This document shows positions 16,752 to 25,986 of a stretch of DNA of 45,557 bases, in pieces. The stretch lies in the NCBI GenBank assembly GCA_964644845.1, contig CAZXXS010000070.1:1-45557 (forward strand), read 5' to 3'. Each line of letters opens with the position of its first letter. Position 1 is the stretch's first letter. The notes under the pieces are model-generated. The model searched no databases, had not been told where the DNA came from, and worked only from the letters and a program-made list of their open reading frames with translations. The position numbers and the translations under genes were made by a program. The DNA is from Geothermovivens sp964644845. Lineage in GTDB: Bacteria; Zhuqueibacterota; Zhuqueibacteria; Oleimicrobiales; Geothermoviventaceae.

Positions 16752-17777
16752 CTACTTGTGCACACTGAACGTGTCGGCGATCAACTCCAGTCGCCGCAGC
16801 AGCGGTTCTTTGCGGTGCGTCGGCGCGTAGACCACCAGATGAATCAGGTAAAGCTTCTTGGTAGCGTCGTCGTAGAAAGCGATGGTGCGAAACGGCCCGC
16901 CCATGGCTTTGTCCGTAATTTCCCAAAGCCCGTACGCTTGCACTGCGGGTTTGCCGTGAAACGTTCCGCGACGGAAAATCTCCGCGTCCTTCACGGGTTC
17001 GGCGCCGTCGTAGTACTTAGCCCCGATCCAGCGAATCTTCTTGTCCACCCACATCGAGGTCAGCGCCTCGGGACCGTCGACAGCCTCCCAGTGCACGAAG
17101 ATGTTCAGGTCCGGGTAAGTGCGCCGCAACCAGACCAAGCGATCCACGCTCGGATCCTCAGCTTCAATCTTGAACCGGGGTGGGATCTTTAGGGTCCACC
17201 CGACCTCTTTGCGGAGCTTGCGTTCGAGAACGGCCTCCGTGCGCCAGAACAGTTCCTGCTTGTAGCGGCGATCCCTCTCCTGGTAGAACAGGTCGTAAAT
17301 GAAGTCCGGAAACACCTCGATGTTTGCCCTCAGCGTCGGAATGTCTTTCGAAGCCAAGATCATGATGAACTGGCCAATGGCCCACTGATCCCGCGACACA
17401 AACAGGTACTCCTGTCCCGTCTTGATCTTGTCCACGACTTTCTTGTCCAGAGCCTTCAACAAAAGCTCGTCCGCAGGGGATTTCGGCTCCAGCGCTGCCA
17501 CGATCAGCAAGTTCTTCCGGTTCAAGTAATCGGCGAAGTGAGCAGGATCCACGTGAATAACCTCGAAGACTTTCTCAAGCTGAGGCGTGATGGTTGTTTT
17601 CTCGAGGATTCCTTTGATCAGCGTACCCAACGAATCCCACTCTGCCTGATCGGCCACCACGTAAATCTCGTAGTTCCTACCCAACGCCATCGGCAGTTTT
17701 TGCGAGCAACCGCTGGTCGCCACAAGCAGAAGCAGCAGCACAAACGCAAGCGAGAACACAGGAGCTTTACGCCACAT
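16752..17777 (-). CDS. DUF4837-family lipoprotein
   Basis: 341 aa from ATG 17777, after AAAGGAGGTG with an 8-nt spacer. An earlier GTG would overlap the ribosome site. The leader MWRKAPVFSLAFVLLLLLVA ends in ATSGC, a fair lipobox, so the mature protein is a lipid-anchored envelope protein. The rest fits the DUF4837 pattern common in Bacteroidetes and relatives: GRNYEIYVVADQAEWDSLG, an early TPQLEKVFEV, and a late YYDGAEPVKD...FHGKPAVQAYGLWE with FRTIAFYDDATKKLYLI. Function is unknown. It follows the SpoIIE-type phosphatase by 61 nt, and that gene follows ftsH by 53 nt, so the three are one unit. An envelope sensing or quality-control role is suggested by position only. Confidence 0.82.
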   Translation of the reverse strand: MWRKAPVFSLAFVLLLLLVATSGCSQKLPMALGRNYEIYVVADQAEWDSLGTLIKGILEKTTITPQLEKVFEVIHVDPAHFADYLNRKNLLIVAALEPKSPADELLLKALDKKVVDKIKTGQEYLFVSRDQWAIGQFIMILASKDIPTLRANIEVFPDFIYDLFYQERDRRYKQELFWRTEAVLERKLRKEVGWTLKIPPRFKIEAEDPSVDRLVWLRRTYPDLNIFVHWEAVDGPEALTSMWVDKKIRWIGAKYYDGAEPVKDAEIFRRGTFHGKPAVQAYGLWEITDKAMGGPFRTIAFYDDATKKLYLIHLVVYAPTHRKEPLLRRLELIADTFSVHK

Positions 17778-17838
17778 CACCGACACCTCCTTTCACACAA
17801 GTGTACGTTCACCGCAGAAAGCGAAAACTGCAGGCTGA

Positions 17839-19683
17839 TCAGTTCTTCGTCGACCCTTCCTTTGCTCCGAGACACAACGCCCAGAAATCCACCAGCAGAA
17901 TGTCATCACTCAACTGGGAGGTACCCAGTTTGTGCAAATCGCGCAGGAAGGCGCTGAAGGCAAAGGCGCCCTCCTCGAGCCCAAGTTCCAGATACTCCCG
18001 AAACCTGTCCAGCCCGAGCATTTCACCATCCAGCCAGTCGAGCTCGTAGGCACCGTCTGTGAACAGCAACAGCCGGACCTGAGAACGCAACGTCACCCGA
18101 CGCTCAGAGTCACCGCTGAATACACCGTCGGGCAGCAAACCGGCAGGTGGACACGTGGCCTCCAAAGGTTTCAGCTGCCCATCGGTCTCCACGAGGAATT
18201 GCGCTGGATGCCCTGCGCTGCTGTACACAAGCTGCCCCGCCTTTGTGTCGATTCGAGCGCAAAACAGCGTGGCAAACACGTTTGCCGTGGAGAAGTTCTG
18301 CCGTAGAAAGCCATTTAGCCGCCGGACCATGGCCGCGGGGCCCACATCTTCCTCCACCATTTCTTCCACGAACGTGCTCACACGGCTCATCACCAGAGCC
18401 GCAGCTGCGCCGTGCCCCGAAACGTCGCCGATCACCGCGTACAGGATTCCCTCCCGTGGCGATGCGTAGTAGGCGTAGTCGCCGCTGACTTCCAGCGCAG
18501 GCAAGTACTTCACCCGCACTTTCAAGCAGTCCGTGTCCGTTTCCTTCGGAACCAGGAGCCGTTGAACATGCCCGGCCATCCGAAGTTGTTCTTCGAGCAC
18601 GGCCTTCTGCTCCGCCAGAAGGCGCTGGTGTTCACGAATGCGGGCCAGCATTTCGTTGAAGCCGTCCGCGAGTTGTCCGAGTTCGTCGCGCGTTGGTACC
18701 TCCGCGCGCACGTCGTAATTCCCCTTCATCACTTCGCGCATTTTGCTGGTCAGTTCCAGTACCGCTCTCCGGATGCTGTCGCCCAAAACGAAGGCCAAAA
18801 CCAGCGCCACCGAAAGGGCAGCCGCCCCCGTGATCCACATCCAGCGCTCCGTTGTGGCCACCGCCCGTAAAGCCCGCTCTTCAGGCGCAAAAATGGCCAC
18901 TGCTCCCAGGTACCGTCCGTGACGATCCAGCAGAGGAAACGCCGCAGCCATGTAGCGGCGCCCGTCGAGAACCAGATGACGGTACACTTGCTGCTTTGCC
19001 GCCCGAAGGTCCCTGTACAGGGGGTCGGGCAGGCGAATCGGGAAGGTAAAGGTGCTGTACACAACCGAGTCTTCAGCGGCAATTGCCACTTCCAGGCCCA
19101 GGGTTCGTTTCCAGCGTTGGGCGAAGGTCGCGTCCAATCTTTCGGCAGCCAGTACATGCCCAAGAATTTGCTTCCCGTTGAAAACCGGTTCCCAAGCCCG
19201 GATCACGATTGCCCGGTGGGCCGGAAACACATCCACACCTTCCACGGAGCTCAAATCCTCATCGAAACGAATGAGGCCCGAAGACGACGCCCGTGATCCT
19301 TTTTCTCGCACGAAGAGAACAGTCCCCTTGGCGTCCAGGACGGCGATCATTCCGGCCCGCGTAACGGCCAGGTAAAGACGAGCCATTTCGCGCAATCTTG
19401 CTGTACTACCGTCGCGGAACACACCACGCAGCCGGCTGTCTTCGGCGATCGTACGCGCCACACCGAGCAGATCGTTCTTCTCCATGTCGATGATCTCATC
19501 CAGCTGCTCGGCAGACGCCACAATCGAGGCAAACTCCTGACTACGCAGGTAGTTGCGAAAGAATCTGATGCTGAGCACAGAGGTGGCCGCCAACGGAAGC
19601 CCAACGGCCAGCACCAGTGTCACGGCCAACCGGGTTCGGATCGAAAAGCGAACCTTCCGCAGAATGGGTTTTCTTCGGATCAT
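17839..19683 (-). CDS. membrane sensor serine phosphatase (double-TM, HAMP, SpoIIE-type PP2C)
   Basis: 614 aa from ATG 19683 after GTGAGGTGGCC. Order: cytosolic basic start, membrane helix about 20-42, an extracytoplasmic sensor of about 240 aa, membrane helix about 283-305 (ITGAAALSVALVLAFVLG), HAMP about 306-358 (RDELGQLADGFNEMLARI), a coiled coil, and the SpoIIE/RsbU-like phosphatase about 395-600. The metal-site motifs are kept: VSGDYAYYA, VIGDVSGHGAA, LFTDGAYE and SDDILLVD. Such enzymes usually dephosphorylate STAS anti-anti-sigma proteins in partner-switching systems. No STAS protein or RsbW-type kinase is encoded here. Being in one unit with ftsH and not far upstream of the sigma factor gene, it may couple envelope state to the island. 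Confidence 0.92.
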   Translation of the reverse strand: MIRRKPILRKVRFSIRTRLAVTLVLAVGLPLAATSVLSIRFFRNYLRSQEFASIVASAEQLDEIIDMEKNDLLGVARTIAEDSRLRGVFRDGSTARLREMARLYLAVTRAGMIAVLDAKGTVLFVREKGSRASSSGLIRFDEDLSSVEGVDVFPAHRAIVIRAWEPVFNGKQILGHVLAAERLDATFAQRWKRTLGLEVAIAAEDSVVYSTFTFPIRLPDPLYRDLRAAKQQVYRHLVLDGRRYMAAAFPLLDRHGRYLGAVAIFAPEERALRAVATTERWMWITGAAALSVALVLAFVLGDSIRRAVLELTSKMREVMKGNYDVRAEVPTRDELGQLADGFNEMLARIREHQRLLAEQKAVLEEQLRMAGHVQRLLVPKETDTDCLKVRVKYLPALEVSGDYAYYASPREGILYAVIGDVSGHGAAAALVMSRVSTFVEEMVEEDVGPAAMVRRLNGFLRQNFSTANVFATLFCARIDTKAGQLVYSSAGHPAQFLVETDGQLKPLEATCPPAGLLPDGVFSGDSERRVTLRSQVRLLLFTDGAYELDWLDGEMLGLDRFREYLELGLEEGAFAFSAFLRDLHKLGTSQLSDDILLVDFWALCLGAKEGSTKN

Positions 19684-19736
19684 GGCCACCTCACGTCTCC
19701 ACCAAATCGGTGTACTTACAACACACCTCCACAGGC

Positions 19737-21659
19737 CTACTTCTCCTGCCCGTGCTGGTCCGCCTCTTCCTGACGAAATCGGTCCGAAGCCTCGGGGCCA
19801 AGGATCGCCTCCAGCTCGGGCCGTTCCACAATCTCTTTTTCAAGCAGTGTCTTCGCCAGTTTTTCCAGACGTTCGCGTTTGTCGCGCAGAATTTCAGTGG
19901 CATGCTTGTAGCATTCTTCCACGATTCGGCGAACTTCTTCGTCCACGATCCGCGCCGTTTCCTCGCTGAATTCGCGACGCAAGGCGGATCCGCCCAGGAA
20001 GCTGTTCTGTTCGCTTTCCACGAAAGAAAGATTGCCCAGCTTTTCGCTCATCCCGTAGACAACAACCATGTTTCGAGCGATTTCGGTGGCTCGCTGCAGA
20101 TCGTTTTGCGCCCCAGTCGAAATGGTACCGAACACCAGCTGTTCAGCAGCGCGCCCCCCGAGCAGCGCCGTGATTCGATCCAGCAATTCCTCTTTGGTCA
20201 GCAGGTAACGGTCTTCCAGCGGTGCCTGCAGTGTGTAGCCGAGAGCCCCCACACCTCGGGGCACGATCGAAACCTTGTGCACCGGATCCGCATGCGGCAG
20301 AAACCAACCCACCGTGGCGTGACCCGATTCGTGGTACGCCACAATCTCGCGCTCGCGCGGGTTGATCAGTTTGTTGCGTTTCTTCAGGCCCGCCACAACG
20401 CGCTCGATCGCTTCCTCGAAATCCTCCATCTCAATCCTGCTCTTGCCCTTGCGAGCGGCCAGGAGCGCAGCCTCGTTGCAGACGTTGGCGATTTCCGCCC
20501 CCGCGAATCCCGGTGTCTGAGCCGCCAGCAAACGCAAGTCCACGTCTTTGCCCAGAACCAGATTCCGCGTGTGCACCCGAAAGATCGCCTCCCGCCCGTT
20601 CAGGTCCGGGCGATCCACAACGATTTGCCGGTCGAAACGTCCTGGTCGCAGCAGGGCTGGGTCAAGCACATCCGGACGGTTCGTGGCGGCCATGATGACC
20701 ACCCCAGCGCTGGAATCGAATCCGTCCATTTCCGTGAGCAGCTGGTTCAACGTACTCTCGCGCTCGTCGTGACCGCCACCCAGATACACACCGTGGGCTC
20801 GGCTGCGACCGATGGCGTCGATCTCGTCGATGAACACGATGCACGGAGCTTTGGCTCTCGCCTGAGCAAACAGATCCCGTACGCGCGCAGCTCCAACACC
20901 GACAAACATCTCCACAAACTCCGAACCGCTGATGCTGAAGAACGGCACCCCAGCTTCACCGGCAACAGCCTTGGCCAACAGTGTTTTACCCGTACCCGGC
21001 GGGCCTACAAGGAGCACGCCTTTGGGGAGTTTCCCACCCAGCCGCTGGTACTTCTTCGGATTCTTGAGGAAATCGACGATTTCTTTGACTTCCTCTACTG
21101 CCTCGTCGATGCCGGCCACGTCCGCAAATGTAACCCTGGACTTCTTGGGGTCTTCCGCGTAGATTTTGGCCCGGGCCTTGCCAAAACTCATCACATTCGG
21201 GCCTCCGCCCATGCGGCGAAAGACGTAACCCCAGATGAGCACCAGCACGGCCAGGGGTACGATCCACAGCAGAAACAGGTCGCGAACCCAGCCGGAACTC
21301 AGGGTGCCCTTGTAATCCACACCGTGTACCTGGAGATCGTGGACAAGCTGATCATCTTGCACCCGTACGACGGTGAACTTGCGTTTCCACTGTTCTTTCC
21401 AGCGCTCCGCACGCGCCGGCAACTGGAGCGGGTGCCCTTCGATCTGTTGAATCACGCTGTCCGGCACCGCTTTTAGCTCGCCGACGATGACGCGGTCCTT
21501 CAGTTCTACCCGCGCAATCAGGTCGCGTGCCAGGTAATCCCGAAATTGCTTGTACGTGATCTCCCGCGGCGCCGGTGGGGCCATGAGCCACTGCCAGAAC
21601 CACAGGACCATTACCAGGAACACCAGGTACCACAGCGAGAATTTGACGCGTTTTTCCAT
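19737..21659 (-). CDS. ftsH: ATP-dependent zinc metalloprotease FtsH
   Basis: 640 aa. ATG 21659 is preceded by AAGGGAGAGAG and is the usual family start; a longer frame lacks a site. TM1 is about 7-26, a periplasmic domain of about 100 aa follows, and TM2 is about 128-148. The AAA+ domain has Walker A GPPGTGKT (219-226), IVFIDEIDAIG, and second region of homology ATNRPDVLDPALLRPGRFDR. The M41 peptidase has HESGH (443-447). The C-terminus is acidic/polar (EEADQHGQEK). FtsH removes damaged membrane proteins and short-lived regulators. It heads a unit with the phosphatase and DUF4837 genes; a 475-bp gap separates it from clpB upstream. Confidence 0.97.
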   Translation of the reverse strand: MEKRVKFSLWYLVFLVMVLWFWQWLMAPPAPREITYKQFRDYLARDLIARVELKDRVIVGELKAVPDSVIQQIEGHPLQLPARAERWKEQWKRKFTVVRVQDDQLVHDLQVHGVDYKGTLSSGWVRDLFLLWIVPLAVLVLIWGYVFRRMGGGPNVMSFGKARAKIYAEDPKKSRVTFADVAGIDEAVEEVKEIVDFLKNPKKYQRLGGKLPKGVLLVGPPGTGKTLLAKAVAGEAGVPFFSISGSEFVEMFVGVGAARVRDLFAQARAKAPCIVFIDEIDAIGRSRAHGVYLGGGHDERESTLNQLLTEMDGFDSSAGVVIMAATNRPDVLDPALLRPGRFDRQIVVDRPDLNGREAIFRVHTRNLVLGKDVDLRLLAAQTPGFAGAEIANVCNEAALLAARKGKSRIEMEDFEEAIERVVAGLKKRNKLINPREREIVAYHESGHATVGWFLPHADPVHKVSIVPRGVGALGYTLQAPLEDRYLLTKEELLDRITALLGGRAAEQLVFGTISTGAQNDLQRATEIARNMVVVYGMSEKLGNLSFVESEQNSFLGGSALRREFSEETARIVDEEVRRIVEECYKHATEILRDKRERLEKLAKTLLEKEIVERPELEAILGPEASDRFRQEEADQHGQEK

Positions 21660-22134
21660 CGGACTCTCTCCCTTCCCGGAGGCCCTACGGTCCAAAGTGA
21701 ACACTCCGCACCCGAAGTCTCCAGCCCTTTCGTCTCAGCGGAATCGGCGAAAAAACCTGCCCCTACGCCCGCGGACCCCTACCTGTCGCACCACGGCCGT
21801 CTCGAGAGCTTCGCCCCAGAAACGGCATCTGAAAACCGCACCCACTACGCGGGAAGGGGCCGGGCGGTTCCGGCTTCAACTTCGACGGGTTGCCTGGCTG
21901 CAAACGGAGCACCTTTCGCGCCGACGTCTTATCGGCCCTCTTTTGCACCTCGCACGCACAGGGTGCCCAACCCTGCCGTCCTTCAACTCATCAAGTCTCC
22001 CTCAAGTAAGCCCGCCGCGTCAAGGCCTTCGCAAAACCGGGTAGAGACGTTAGGACAGACCCGTTGCAATCTCTCCCGTCGTTTCAGGATCAGACGGGCC
22101 TGGTGCAACGCGAGGCACCAGGCCCTGGCTCCTG
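21660..22134. other. intergenic region between ftsH and clpB
   Basis: 475 bases. The right end holds the clpB hairpin (22096-22125). The remainder should carry the ftsH promoter, which I could not place. Two loose GG-N10-GC matches (minus strand, around 21898-21925) were judged too weak for sigma-54. Frames here are short and unsupported. Confidence 0.45.
22096..22125 (-). terminator. hairpin behind clpB
   Basis: GGGCCTGGTGC (22096-22106) and GCACCAGGCCC (22115-22125) pair perfectly over 11 bp around an 8-nt loop, starting 9 nt after the clpB stop. No U-tract follows on the minus strand. It is a probable 3'-end hairpin. Confidence 0.55.
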
Positions 22135-24786
22135 TCAAGCCACCTCCGCCACAGCTTCGGCCTCCGTTTCGACAGTCTGGATCTTTTCGAACACAATTCG
22201 GCCGTCGCGGTAGTCCACCTGAACCACGTCGCCAGGCACAAAGTCGCCAGCCAGAATGCGCTTGGCCAGTTCGTTCACAACCTCGCGCTGAATCACGCGG
22301 CGCAGCGGCCGCGCACCGAAAGCAGGGTCGAAACCGGCTTCGGCCAGGTGCTGGCGCGCAGCTTCGGTGAGCACCGCGTCGTAGCCCTGTTCTTTCAGGC
22401 TTTCCCGGATGCGGTTGAACTGCAAGTCCACGATCTTTTCAATGTCCGAACGCGTGAGCGCACGGAACACGATGATCTCGTCGATCCGGTTCAAGAACTC
22501 GGGGCGCAGTGTGCGCCGAAGCATGTCCATGGCTTCGCGCTGGATTTCCGCGTACACCTGATCGCGGTTGTCGTCGCGAATGAGTTGCGATTTTTCCATG
22601 ATCATCGGCGCCCCCAGGTTCGACGTCATGATGATGATCGTGTTCCGGAAGTCGACGGTACGGCCCTTGTTGTCCGTCAGGCGCCCATCGTCCAGAACCT
22701 GAAGCAGAACGTTGAAAACCTGCGGGTGCGCCTTCTCGATTTCGTCCAGAAGCACGACCGAGTACGGTCGACGACGCACCGCTTCCGTGAGCTGGCCGCC
22801 CTCCTCGTAGCCAACGTAGCCAGGAGGCGCTCCGATGAGTCGCGCTACCGAGTGTTGCTCCATGTACTCCGACATGTCAATCCGGATCATCGCGTTTTCG
22901 TCGTCGAACAGGAACTCGGCCAGTGCTTTGGCCAGCTCGGTTTTGCCCACACCCGTCGGCCCCAGGAAAATGAACGAGCCGATCGGTCGGTTCTTGTCGC
23001 TCAGGCCCGCACGGGCGCGGCGAATGGCGTCTGACACCGCCTGGATGGCTTCTTCCTGGCCGACCACTCGCTGCGACAACCGCTCTTCCATCTTCAGCAG
23101 CTTCTCGCGCTCGCTTTCCAGCATCCTGGAAACAGGGATTCCCGTCCAGCGGGATACAATTTCGGCGATGTCCTCTTCGTCAACCTCCTCTTTCAGAAGA
23201 GCTCCGTCCTTCTGCAGCTCGGCCAGCCGTTTGTTCTCCTCGTCAAGTTGCCGCTCCAGCTCCGGCAACTTCCCGTAACGCAATTCAGCAACCTTGTTCA
23301 GGTCGCCGGCGCGCTCGGCCTGTTCCATCTCGATCTTGAGTTGATCAATCTGCGCCTTGATCTCGCGGATTTTCTGAATGGCTTCCTTCTCGGCCAGCCA
23401 CTTCGCCCGCAGCTGGTCGCGCTTTTCGCGCAGGTTCGCCAGCTCTTCGTTCACGGACTCAAGACGCTTTTTGCTGGCCTCGTCTTTTTCCTTTTTGAGC
23501 GCCACTGCTTCGATTTCAAGCTGCTTGATCCGACGTTCAATCTCGTCCAGCTCTTCCGGCATGGAATCAATCTGCGTACGAAGCCGAGCTGCTGCTTCGT
23601 CAATCAGGTCGATTGCTTTGTCGGGCAGGTAGCGATCCGTGATGTAACGGTGCGACAACACAGCCGCCGCCACCAGGGCCGAATCCTTGATCCGAACACC
23701 GTGGTGAACTTCGTACTTTTCCTTCAATCCACGAAGGATCGAAATGGTATCCTCGACCGACGGCTCTTCCACCAGCACGGGCTGGAATCGCCTCTCGAGA
23801 GCCTTGTCTTTCTCGATGTACTTACGGTACTCGTCCACCGTGGTGGCACCGATGCAGCGCAGTTCCCCACGCGCCAGCGCCGGTTTCAGCATGTTGCTGG
23901 CATCCACTGCGCCCTCGGCAGCGCCGGCGCCAACCAGGGTGTGAAGCTCATCGATGAACAGAATGATTTGCCCCTCGGATTCGGTCACCTCGCGGAGCAC
24001 GGCCTTCAGACGTTCCTCGAATTCACCGCGGAACTTCGCCCCTGCAACCAGTGCTCCCAAGTCCAGGGCCACAATGCGCTTGTCTTTCAAATTCTCCGGA
24101 ACGTCGCCGCTTACAATGCGCTGCGCCAACCCCTCCACGATGGCGGTTTTGCCGACGCCAGGGTCGCCAATCAGGACGGGGTTGTTCTTGGTCCGGCGAC
24201 TCAACACCTGCATTACACGCCGAATTTCCTCGTCGCGACCGATCACCGGATCGAGCTTTCCCCGCCGCGCTAACTCGGTCAGGTCACGCCCGTAGCGCTC
24301 CAGAGCCTGGTACGTGTCCTCCGGATTCTGACTCGTGACGCGCTGGCTGCCGCGGATGTCCTGCAACACCCGGTAGATCGCGTCTTTGGAGAGCCCTTGC
24401 TTGCGCAGCAGCTCACCTGCCGCACTTTTCGGCTCCTCCGCCATGGCGATCATCAAGTGCTCGGTGCTCACGTACTCGTCTTTGAGCGCCGCGGCTTCGT
24501 CGAAGGCGCGGTTCAAGACCTGACTGGCTACCTGCGACAGGTACACCTGTCCAACCGCGCCCTGAACCTTTGGCAGCCGATCCAGTTCCTCCTGCACCCG
24601 ACTGTTCAGCAAGTCCAGGCTCAACCCGAGTTTTTTCACGATGGCCACAGGCACACCTTCCGGATCGTCCAGAAGGGCTCGCAAAAGATGCCAATCCTCG
24701 ATCTGCTGCTGCCCGTTGTTCTGAGCCAGCTGCTGTGCCTTAGCCACCGCTTCCTGCGCCTTAACTGTCAATTTATCCCAATTCAT
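22135..24786 (-). CDS. clpB: disaggregase ClpB
   Basis: 883 aa from ATG 24786 after AGGAGGTGACAAGGT. It is full length: an N-domain of two repeats (1-145), AAA1 with Walker A GDPGVGKT (207-214) and LFIDELHTLVGAG, the long coiled-coil middle domain (about 400-530, highly charged) that separates ClpB from ClpA/ClpC, and AAA2 with GPTGVGKT and VVLLDEIEKAHP. The C-terminus extends past the AAA2 small domain with an acidic-hydrophobic tail. With DnaK/DnaJ/GrpE it pulls proteins out of aggregates. It lies 81 nt behind dnaJ with no hairpin between, so grpE-dnaJ-clpB read as one transcript. Confidence 0.98.
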   Translation of the reverse strand: MNWDKLTVKAQEAVAKAQQLAQNNGQQQIEDWHLLRALLDDPEGVPVAIVKKLGLSLDLLNSRVQEELDRLPKVQGAVGQVYLSQVASQVLNRAFDEAAALKDEYVSTEHLMIAMAEEPKSAAGELLRKQGLSKDAIYRVLQDIRGSQRVTSQNPEDTYQALERYGRDLTELARRGKLDPVIGRDEEIRRVMQVLSRRTKNNPVLIGDPGVGKTAIVEGLAQRIVSGDVPENLKDKRIVALDLGALVAGAKFRGEFEERLKAVLREVTESEGQIILFIDELHTLVGAGAAEGAVDASNMLKPALARGELRCIGATTVDEYRKYIEKDKALERRFQPVLVEEPSVEDTISILRGLKEKYEVHHGVRIKDSALVAAAVLSHRYITDRYLPDKAIDLIDEAAARLRTQIDSMPEELDEIERRIKQLEIEAVALKKEKDEASKKRLESVNEELANLREKRDQLRAKWLAEKEAIQKIREIKAQIDQLKIEMEQAERAGDLNKVAELRYGKLPELERQLDEENKRLAELQKDGALLKEEVDEEDIAEIVSRWTGIPVSRMLESEREKLLKMEERLSQRVVGQEEAIQAVSDAIRRARAGLSDKNRPIGSFIFLGPTGVGKTELAKALAEFLFDDENAMIRIDMSEYMEQHSVARLIGAPPGYVGYEEGGQLTEAVRRRPYSVVLLDEIEKAHPQVFNVLLQVLDDGRLTDNKGRTVDFRNTIIIMTSNLGAPMIMEKSQLIRDDNRDQVYAEIQREAMDMLRRTLRPEFLNRIDEIIVFRALTRSDIEKIVDLQFNRIRESLKEQGYDAVLTEAARQHLAEAGFDPAFGARPLRRVIQREVVNELAKRILAGDFVPGDVVQVDYRDGRIVFEKIQTVETEAEAVAEVA

Positions 24787-24867
24787 ACCTTGTCACCTCC
24801 TGTTTTGTCGAATTTCCAGTGCCTCCCCTCCCGCATTCTTGCTACACCACCCCATTGTCGCCGTGCT

Positions 24868-25965
24868 CTACGCGGCCTTCGCGAACTCCCGAAGCAACTG
24901 TTTCTGGCGTTCCGTCAAGTGCCTCGGGATCTGTACCTTCACCGTTACGTACATGTCACCCTGCGCGTTCGGAGTCCTCAACCCCATCCCGCGCAGCCGG
25001 AAGGTAGTGTCAGGCTGCGTGCCCGGAGGCACCCGCAACTCTACTTTCTTGCCGTGCGGCGTGCGCACGCGGATCTTGGTCCCAAGGGCCGCCTGCACAA
25101 AACTGATCGGAACCTCAACGTACACGTTGGCCCCCTTCCGCTTGAAGAAACGATCCTCCTGAACCCGAACCTTGACGTACAGATCGCCCGGCCGCCCACC
25201 GCCGGGACCCGGCTCGCCGAGCCCAGACAACCGCAGCGTCTGGCCATCTTCAATGCCGGGCGGAATGTTCACCTTCACGCTGCGCACTACCTCCACACGG
25301 CCCGAACCGCCGCACTGACGGCAGGGGTTGGCGATAATCACGCCTCGCCCCTGGCAGCGTGGGCACGGTCGACTGAAAGCAAAGCCTCCCAACCCTTCGG
25401 ACACAACACCGCTGCCCCCGCAAACCGGACAGGTTTGCACTTTTGACCCGGGTTCCGCACCTGTGCCGTTGCACCGGGGACAAACTTCGTGACGCGGCAC
25501 TTTCACCGTCACGCTGCCGCCACGCACCGCTGTGTCAAACGGAACGGTAATCTCAGCGTAGAGGTCCTCACCCTTCTGCGGTCCGTAGCGCTCCTGCCGA
25601 ATGAACTCTCCCTGATCAAAGAACTGGCTGAACAGGTCCTCGAATCCAAGACCGCCGAACATGTCTTCGCGACCACGTGCCCGCCCGCGGCCCTGATGAA
25701 ACTGGCTGAAATCAAAGCCTCCCGCCGCACCAAAAGCGCCTGTCTGTTGCATCCGTCGCAACTCGTCGTACTGCTTCCGTTTCTCCGGGTCCTTGAGGAC
25801 TTCGTACGCCTCCGTAATCTCTTTGAAGCGTTCCTCCGCCTGTTTATCTCCAGGGTTCCGGTCGGGATGGTACCGTTTCGCCAGCTCGCGGTAGGCTTTC
25901 TTGATTTCTTCTTCCGAGGCGTTCTCACTTACGCCCAGAATCTTGTAGTAGTCCTTTTGGGGCAT
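24868..25965 (-). CDS. dnaJ: co-chaperone DnaJ
   Basis: 365 aa from ATG 25965 after AAAGGAGGG. The J-domain (1-70) has HPD in KRYHPDRNPG. A Gly/Phe stretch (about 75-115) contains FGAAGGFDFSQF. The zinc region carries all four CxxCxGxG repeats (CPRCNGTG, CPVCGGSG, CPRCQGRG, CRQCGGSG). Two C-terminal substrate domains and a dimerisation tail follow. It stimulates DnaK ATPase and delivers clients. The grpE stop lies 21 nt upstream, so the two are certainly coupled. Confidence 0.98.
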   Translation of the reverse strand: MPQKDYYKILGVSENASEEEIKKAYRELAKRYHPDRNPGDKQAEERFKEITEAYEVLKDPEKRKQYDELRRMQQTGAFGAAGGFDFSQFHQGRGRARGREDMFGGLGFEDLFSQFFDQGEFIRQERYGPQKGEDLYAEITVPFDTAVRGGSVTVKVPRHEVCPRCNGTGAEPGSKVQTCPVCGGSGVVSEGLGGFAFSRPCPRCQGRGVIIANPCRQCGGSGRVEVVRSVKVNIPPGIEDGQTLRLSGLGEPGPGGGRPGDLYVKVRVQEDRFFKRKGANVYVEVPISFVQAALGTKIRVRTPHGKKVELRVPPGTQPDTTFRLRGMGLRTPNAQGDMYVTVKVQIPRHLTERQKQLLREFAKAA

Positions 25966-25986
25966 GCACCATCCCTCCTTTCGCGA

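Noticed and set aside
21890..21930. Sigma-54-like GG-N10-GC pairs upstream of ftsH
   Set aside because: Only the invariant GG and GC dinucleotides fit; the CAC and TTGC context is missing in at least one half of each.
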